A stretch of DNA of 64,000 nucleotides from JAAZNO01 sp012798275. Its GTDB lineage: Bacteria; Chloroflexota; Anaerolineae; B4-G1; SLSP01. Positions 62,262 to 64,000 of this stretch are shown here, piece by piece (position 1 is the first letter of the stretch; the number at the start of each line of letters is the position of its first letter). The position numbers were made by a program, and so were the translations under genes. Under the pieces are notes generated by a model. The model saw only the letters and a list, made by a program, of their open reading frames with translations, did not search any database and was not told the origin of the DNA. The stretch covers positions 1 through 64,000 of the forward strand of contig DAOPQD010000007.1 in assembly GCA_035347995.1 (NCBI GenBank), read 5' to 3'.

Positions 62262-62564
62262 CTATCCTGGGCCAGAAAAAACCAAAACTTCGCGCTCAAG
62301 CCGTGCGCCCAATTCATCCTCTGCCAGATCCAAATCATAGTCCATTTGCAATCCCAGCCAGAATTTCGCGGAGGTCCCAAAGTAATGTGCCAGACGTAAA
62401 GCTGTATCCGCAGTGATACGCCGCTTCCCCAGCACAATTTCATTGATGCGCCGCGGGGGCACGCCCATGCTCAACGCCAGACGATTCTGGCTGAGAGCCA
62501 TAGGCTTCAGAAATTCTTCTAGCAATACTTCACCTGGATGCACTGGAGCCAGTTTTTCAATCAT
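62262..62564 (-). CDS. higA: HigA-family antitoxin
   Basis: 100 residues. VHPGEVLLEEFLKPMALSQN is the typical HigA start; a helix-turn-helix covers residues about 22-60 (SQNRLALSMGVPPRRINEIV). It neutralises HigB and represses the operon. It follows higB after 11 bp. The stretch 62160-62261 upstream of the racemase is more AT-rich than its surroundings and has no gene. Confidence 0.95.
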   Translation of the reverse strand: MIEKLAPVHPGEVLLEEFLKPMALSQNRLALSMGVPPRRINEIVLGKRRITADTALRLAHYFGTSAKFWLGLQMDYDLDLAEDELGARLEREVLVFSGPG

Positions 62565-62575
62565 CGGTTTTCTCC

Positions 62576-62857
62576 CTAATGATAATCTGTGATTTCAACG
62601 TCGCCAGCGTCGCCATCTACCCACGTAAAACATATCCGCCATTGATCATTGATTCGAATACTATATTGCCCGACTTTATCGCCCCGCAACTTCTCTAATC
62701 GGTTTGCGGGTGGAATACGCAAATCCTCCAATGTGACTGCATTGTTCAGCATCCGCAATTTCCGCAGCGCGACTTGCTGGATTGTGGCAGGCAATTTACG
62801 CGAGAACTGACGATGAAAGATTTTTTCAGTCTCTGCATCTTTGAATGTCTTGATCAT
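62576..62857 (-). CDS. higB: HigB-family RelE-like mRNA interferase toxin
   Basis: 93 residues. MIKTFKDAETEKIFHRQFSR is the usual HigB start; LEKLRGDKVGQYSIRINDQW and ICFTWVDGDAGDVEITDYH are the conserved RelE-fold end with catalytic Arg, Asn and the terminal DYH. It cuts mRNA on the ribosome. Toxin precedes antitoxin, as in higBA loci. The pair is visibly more AT-rich than neighbouring genes, suggesting later arrival. Confidence 0.95.
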   Translation of the reverse strand: MIKTFKDAETEKIFHRQFSRKLPATIQQVALRKLRMLNNAVTLEDLRIPPANRLEKLRGDKVGQYSIRINDQWRICFTWVDGDAGDVEITDYH

Positions 62858-62863
62858 ATTCTA

Positions 62864-62878
62864 TAACGTATTGCGTTA
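62864..62878. promoter_or_regulatory. candidate HigA operator upstream of higB
   Basis: TAACG-TATTG-CGTTA is a perfect inverted repeat ending 6 bases before the higB ATG. A further TAACGC copy lies at 62888-62893 on the minus strand, next to TATAAC (62894-62889), the most plausible -10 hexamer for the pair. HigA-type antitoxins bind short inverted repeats at this position. Confidence 0.55.
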
Positions 62879-62939
62879 AACGTCAAGCGTTATACGGAAG
62901 AAGCACACATCATTAGCCAGCATTCCCAAGAGAAGGCTC

Positions 62940-64000
62940 TTATCTGAGCCGGGGCGCACGCAGCTGGCTGACGGGGCGTCTGCCGCTCTCGGCCAGCTCC
63001 TCCGCTACCCAGCGGCGGAAGGTCTCTTTCACCTCCTGCGGGTACGCCTGAGCGAGGGTGCCGAGCGCGGAGAAGCGATAATCGCGGTCCAGCAGAATCT
63101 GCACTTCGGGACGCGGCAGAAGGTATTTGCCCGGCCCGGTGCAGACGCGCCGCAGGATCACGTCACCGCCCTCGACGCGGGTGAGCGCGCCGCCCGTGCC
63201 GATGACCCATTTGACCGCGGTGAGGTCCTTTCCCTTGACGATTTGCTTCTTGCCGGTCGGCATGTAGAGGTCGCTCACGACGCCGGCATGTCGCCGAACG
63301 CCGGTCTCGACCGCCTGTGTGCAGAGCCAGCGAGTGAGCTCTTTAGCGCGCTCGGTGGTGGGAATGGCCTCCAGGTCAGCCAGGCGCGCTTCCCATTCCG
63401 GATCGTGCTGCAATTCCACGATGTGGCGCGCGTTGACATAGACGCCCAGGTCGCCCTCGACGGTGCGTTTGGCGCGCGGCTCCGGCTCGACGAGGCGCGG
63501 AGCCCACTCTGGGCTGCCGTCGGTGACGCTGTGCACGTCCGTCGTCGCGCCGCCCACATCAAAGACCAGACAATCCCCCAGCTCCTCGGCGAAGAGCTCG
63601 GCCCCGCGCAACACTGCGCCCGGCGTCGGGAGGATGCCCCAGCGGGTCAGCTCAGCGATGTGACCCATCCCCGGCCCATGGATGATGTGTCGGTTGAAGA
63701 CTTCGTGGATCACCTGGCGCAGCGGCTCGACGTTGAGCACGTCCACCTCGGGGAAGACGTTGTCGGCCAGCAGCAGCTCCATGCCGGCTTCCGCAAAAAT
63801 CTGCTGGATGTGTTTGCGGATGGCGATGTTGCCGGCGTAGATGACCGGCGCGGATAACCTCAGGCCGGCAAGTTTCTCGGCGTTCTGCAGGACGACGGTC
63901 TTCTCACCGTAGTCCACGCCGCCCGCCAGGAGGACGATGTTGGGGCGGAGGGCGCGGATGTCATCCAGATCGTAAGCGCTGAGCGCGCCTGCCGTGACCA
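62940..64000 (-). CDS. MutL/GlmL-like protein associated with B12-dependent aminomutases (partial)
   Basis: The frame is open from TAA 62940-62942 to the window edge, so the N-terminus is missing; 353 residues are visible. IVLLAGGVDYGEKTVVLQNA, VIYAGNIAIRKHIQQIF, DCLVFDVGGATTDVHSV and VIGTGGALTRVEGG are the ASKHA ATPase motifs of MutL/GlmL. These proteins accompany glutamate mutase and D-ornithine 4,5-aminomutase genes and probably reactivate the B12 enzyme. With an Orr-like racemase downstream, an ornithine-degradation cluster continuing beyond the window is likely. It ends 83 bp before higB. Confidence 0.9.
   Translation of the reverse strand, partial: VTAGALSAYDLDDIRALRPNIVLLAGGVDYGEKTVVLQNAEKLAGLRLSAPVIYAGNIAIRKHIQQIFAEAGMELLLADNVFPEVDVLNVEPLRQVIHEVFNRHIIHGPGMGHIAELTRWGILPTPGAVLRGAELFAEELGDCLVFDVGGATTDVHSVTDGSPEWAPRLVEPEPRAKRTVEGDLGVYVNARHIVELQHDPEWEARLADLEAIPTTERAKELTRWLCTQAVETGVRRHAGVVSDLYMPTGKKQIVKGKDLTAVKWVIGTGGALTRVEGGDVILRRVCTGPGKYLLPRPEVQILLDRDYRFSALGTLAQAYPQEVKETFRRWVAEELAESGRRPVSQLRAPRLR

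Noticed and set aside
62858..62886. TTGACG-17-TAGAAT as the higB promoter
   Set aside because: The hexamers are well spaced, but the -10 would touch the higB start codon, so transcription would begin inside the gene. The TATAAC at 62889-62894 is a better candidate.

Overview
The window is GC-rich, densely packed bacterial chromosome, probably from a Chloroflexota lineage (Anaerolineae- or Caldilineae-like). That guess rests on gene style: several GT39 membrane glycosyltransferases, lipoproteins with Thr/Pro linkers, two divergent methyltransferases with zinc ribbons, the LipS1/LipS2-sLplAB lipoate genes, and many short phrase-like palindromes between genes. No 16S rRNA lies in the window, so the placement is an inference.

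Left part (1-9 kb): a VapC-type PIN toxin gene broken by an in-frame TGA, a remnant that resembles the tail of a restriction-type DNA methyltransferase, a GT39 glycosyltransferase, a four-gene lipoate cluster (two radical SAM proteins and a two-part lipoate ligase), an Eis-like acetyltransferase, a Dus enzyme, and a lipoprotein with a 177-bp tandem duplication.

9-22 kb: an operon-like run that looks catabolic. It holds a ROK regulator with a strong promoter, a FucI/AraA-type isomerase, a wrecked sugar ABC importer, a tungsten-type aldehyde:ferredoxin oxidoreductase, a small divergent transaldolase, a fused UxaA-family protein resembling sulfolactate sulfo-lyase SuyAB, and a Gfo/Idh/MocA protein. 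Tat genes and a tungstate ABC importer follow. My main hypothesis is a sulfosugar (sulfoquinovose) route: isomerase, transaldolase, W-dependent oxidation of sulfolactaldehyde, then C-S bond cleavage.

22-33 kb: an unrecognised four-gene operon (amphipathic helical protein, small helical protein, zincin-like HExxH protein, 861-residue TPR protein); glmS preceded by a glmS ribozyme; an orphan sugar-binding lipoprotein; a DUF512 radical SAM protein; and a gene-free stretch with three perfect hairpins.

33-53 kb: mostly housekeeping and envelope genes (methyltransferases, Tex, PlsY, DegV, two tRNA-Ala genes, polysaccharide-export permease, GT2, GT39, PSP1/RicT, oligoendopeptidase, exonuclease III, MOT1-like molybdate transporter).

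53-64 kb: a copper module (CsoR with a clear promoter and palindromic operator, DoxX-like protein, CopZ, CopA, and a DMT transporter with a His-rich tail). CopA carries an in-frame copy of the palindromic spacer element. A Cys/Met-type PLP enzyme, alanine racemase, an ornithine-racemase-like enzyme, a HigBA toxin-antitoxin pair and the start of a MutL/GlmL gene (running off the edge) end the window.
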